Below are positions 62,514-64,000 of a stretch of 64,000 bases of DNA, piece by piece. Source of the stretch: Balneola sp. MJW-20 (lineage in GTDB: Bacteria > Bacteroidota > Rhodothermia > Balneolales > Balneolaceae). Under the pieces are notes generated by a model. It searched no databases and was not told the origin of the DNA. It worked only from the letters and a program-made list of their open reading frames with translations. Numbering within the stretch: the first letter of the stretch is position 1; every line of letters begins with the position of its first letter. The stretch spans positions 1,736,001 through 1,800,000 of the forward strand of contig NZ_JBFNXW010000001.1 in assembly GCF_040811775.1 (NCBI RefSeq), in the 5' to 3' direction. Position numbers and translations under genes: made by a program.

Positions 62514-63707
62514 ATGATTTCAAAAAGAGCACAAAAGCTTCAGCCATCGGCCACACTTAAGGTCACAGGAAAAGCCAAGGAACTTGCCCGGGCAGGTAAG
62601 TCCATAGTATCCCTGAGTGCAGGAGAACCTGACTTTAATACTCCTTACCATATCTGTAAAGCCGCAATCACGGCCATTGAAGATGGTTTTCATGGATACA
62701 CCATGAATACCGGTACACCGGAATTGCGTGAAGCCATTTGTGCAAAACTTAAAAGGGATAATGAACTGGAATACGATCCTTCCCAGATCGTTTGCTCGAA
62801 CGGGGCTAAACAATCCGTAGGGTTTTCGATCCTCGCACTCATTGATCCCGGTGATGAAGTGATCATCCCGGCTCCTTATTGGGTATCTTACCCGGAAATG
62901 GTCCGGCTTGCCGAAGGAGAACCGGTAATTGTACGTACAGATTTTGAAAACGAATTCAAGATCACTCCGGAGCAGTTGAGATCAGCTATAACAGAACGTA
63001 CCAAAGCGATCATTCTTTGCTCACCTTCGAACCCAACCGGGACCTGTTATACTAAAGATGAACTTAAAGCATTAGCAGAGGTATTAAAGGAGCATCCGCA
63101 GGTTTGCATCATTTCTGATGAGATCTACGAATATATCACCTTCGGAAATAAGCATGTCTCTATCCTGAATGCTGCTCCGGAACTCAAAGACCGAACCATA
63201 CTCATTAACGGCTTTTCCAAAGGCTTTGCCATGACGGGCTGGAGACTTGGCTACCTGGCTGCTCCGACAGAGGTCGCATCAGCTGTTTCAAAGATACAAT
63301 CTCAGGAAACATCTGCTCCTTCATCTATATCACAAAAGGCCGGGGAAGCTGCCTATACCGGTAATTTAGATGAAGTAAATTCTATGCGTAAGGAATTTGA
63401 GAAAAGAAGAGATTATGTAATTGGTGAAATTGCCGGAATTGAAGGGGTCAAGTGCTTCACGCCGGGCGGTGCCTTTTACGTATTTCCTGATATCAGCTAC
63501 TATATCGGAAGAAAAAAGCCGAATGGGGATACCATTAGATCTTCTACCGACCTGAGTCTTTACCTGCTCGAAGACCATGGGCTGGCCGTAGTTCCGGGCG
63601 ATGCCTTCGGTGAGCCGAACGGGCTCCGCATGAGTTATGCTGCTTCAATTCAGGATCTGAAAGAAGCTATGAAAAGACTCAATGCGGGTTTAAAAGCATT
63701 AAATTGA
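62514..63707 (+). CDS. aspC: Aspartate aminotransferase (class I/II)
   Basis: The 397-residue protein has a SAGEPDFNTP opening, NPTGTCY, SDEIYEYITF and NGFSKGFAMTGWRLGY (PLP lysine Lys236). The layout is that of type Ib aspartate aminotransferases. It uses aspartate and 2-oxoglutarate. Confidence 0.92.
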   Translation: MISKRAQKLQPSATLKVTGKAKELARAGKSIVSLSAGEPDFNTPYHICKAAITAIEDGFHGYTMNTGTPELREAICAKLKRDNELEYDPSQIVCSNGAKQSVGFSILALIDPGDEVIIPAPYWVSYPEMVRLAEGEPVIVRTDFENEFKITPEQLRSAITERTKAIILCSPSNPTGTCYTKDELKALAEVLKEHPQVCIISDEIYEYITFGNKHVSILNAAPELKDRTILINGFSKGFAMTGWRLGYLAAPTEVASAVSKIQSQETSAPSSISQKAGEAAYTGNLDEVNSMRKEFEKRRDYVIGEIAGIEGVKCFTPGGAFYVFPDISYYIGRKKPNGDTIRSSTDLSLYLLEDHGLAVVPGDAFGEPNGLRMSYAASIQDLKEAMKRLNAGLKALN

Positions 63708-63729
63708 AAAACCGATCGGCTTAAGGTAT

Positions 63730-64000
63730 CTATACCTTATCCATGACCAGTTTATAGGTCGGGTCTTCCATTACATTTACATCAATGATCGCATCAGCAT
63801 CCTGGAGTAATTTCCGGCAGTCTTTGCTCAGATGCCTTAAGTGCACCTTCTTCCCTACTTTCTGGTATCTTTCCGTGATCTTATTCAGTGCTTCAATAGC
63901 AGACATATCAACAACCCTGCTCTCTTCAAAATCGATTATGATCTCATCAGGATCATTCAGCACATCAAACTTCGAATTGAATACAGTCACGGAACCGAAG
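63730..64000 (-). CDS. SulP transporter, C-terminal STAS domain (partial)
   Basis: The open frame continues past the right edge; the GTG at 63990 is internal. FGSVTVFNSKFDVLN and IIIDFEESRVVDMSAIEAL match the STAS domain that closes SulP-family anion transporters. The membrane part is outside the window. Confidence 0.8.
   Translation of the reverse strand, partial: FGSVTVFNSKFDVLNDPDEIIIDFEESRVVDMSAIEALNKITERYQKVGKKVHLRHLSKDCRKLLQDADAIIDVNVMEDPTYKLVMDKV

Overview
The window looks like a chromosome segment of a marine or halophilic member of the Balneolota (Balneola/Gracilimonas/Rhodohalobacter type) or a close Bacteroidota relative. The reasons are a TonB-dependent receptor with a carboxypeptidase-regulatory plug extension, a PorV/PorQ-type protein, secreted proteins with the YPNPFNP-type C-terminal sorting domain of type IX secretion, the cdaA-folP pair, the DUF3822-like/rsmD/coaD order, and a GGCAGAA heptamer tandem repeat. 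The placement rests on gene content read by eye, not on a database search.

Layout. 1-3171 is chromosome: the tail of a PP2C-type phosphatase and a large secreted zinc metalloprotease. 3172-3245 is tRNA-Arg(ACG), the target of a 14.5-kb integrated element (about 3200-17842) bounded by identical 101-bp direct repeats. The element carries a P4-type tyrosine integrase at its right end and an AlpA-like excisionase/regulator at its left end. Next to alpA lie a probable replisome organiser and a small terminase-small-subunit-like protein. The cargo includes a secreted ComEC-like hydrolase, a large BspA-type repeat lipoprotein, HNH and GIY-YIG nuclease-like proteins, zinc-ribbon proteins, two PsbP/DcrB-like secreted proteins and a membrane J-domain operon. 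If the element circularises, int and alpA become divergent genes around attP, with paired GGGACAACA sites on both arms. This resembles a phage satellite (PICI-like), which is the most unusual system in the window.

17859-33201 is chromosome again: a tandem pair of ATP-grasp ligases, two histidine kinases, an FMN flavoprotein with a CPXCG protein, SufE, a PAS-only sensor, a sulfatase-modifying-factor-like lipoprotein, an acyl-CoA dehydrogenase, and the methylmalonyl-CoA mutase operon (mutA-mutB-meaB). 33293-36642 holds a heptamer repeat, cdaA, folP, a 7Fe ferredoxin and a nucleotide-pyrophosphatase-like lipoprotein.

36659-48405 is a six-gene surface and secretion block on the minus strand: two type IX-sorted proteins, an Ig-like lipoprotein, a TonB-dependent receptor, a PorV-like barrel and an NHL-repeat lipoprotein. 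48496-51186 is an arsenosugar biosynthesis cluster (arsS, two glycosyltransferases, an AhpD-like protein) with no arsM visible. 51329-59785 holds housekeeping and stress genes: a beta-barrel protein, an MBL hydrolase, a DUF349 protein, MscS, Dps, SixA, YihY and MATE. 59947-64000 holds a membrane protein, a DUF3822-like protein, rsmD, coaD, an aspartate aminotransferase and the STAS end of a SulP transporter.
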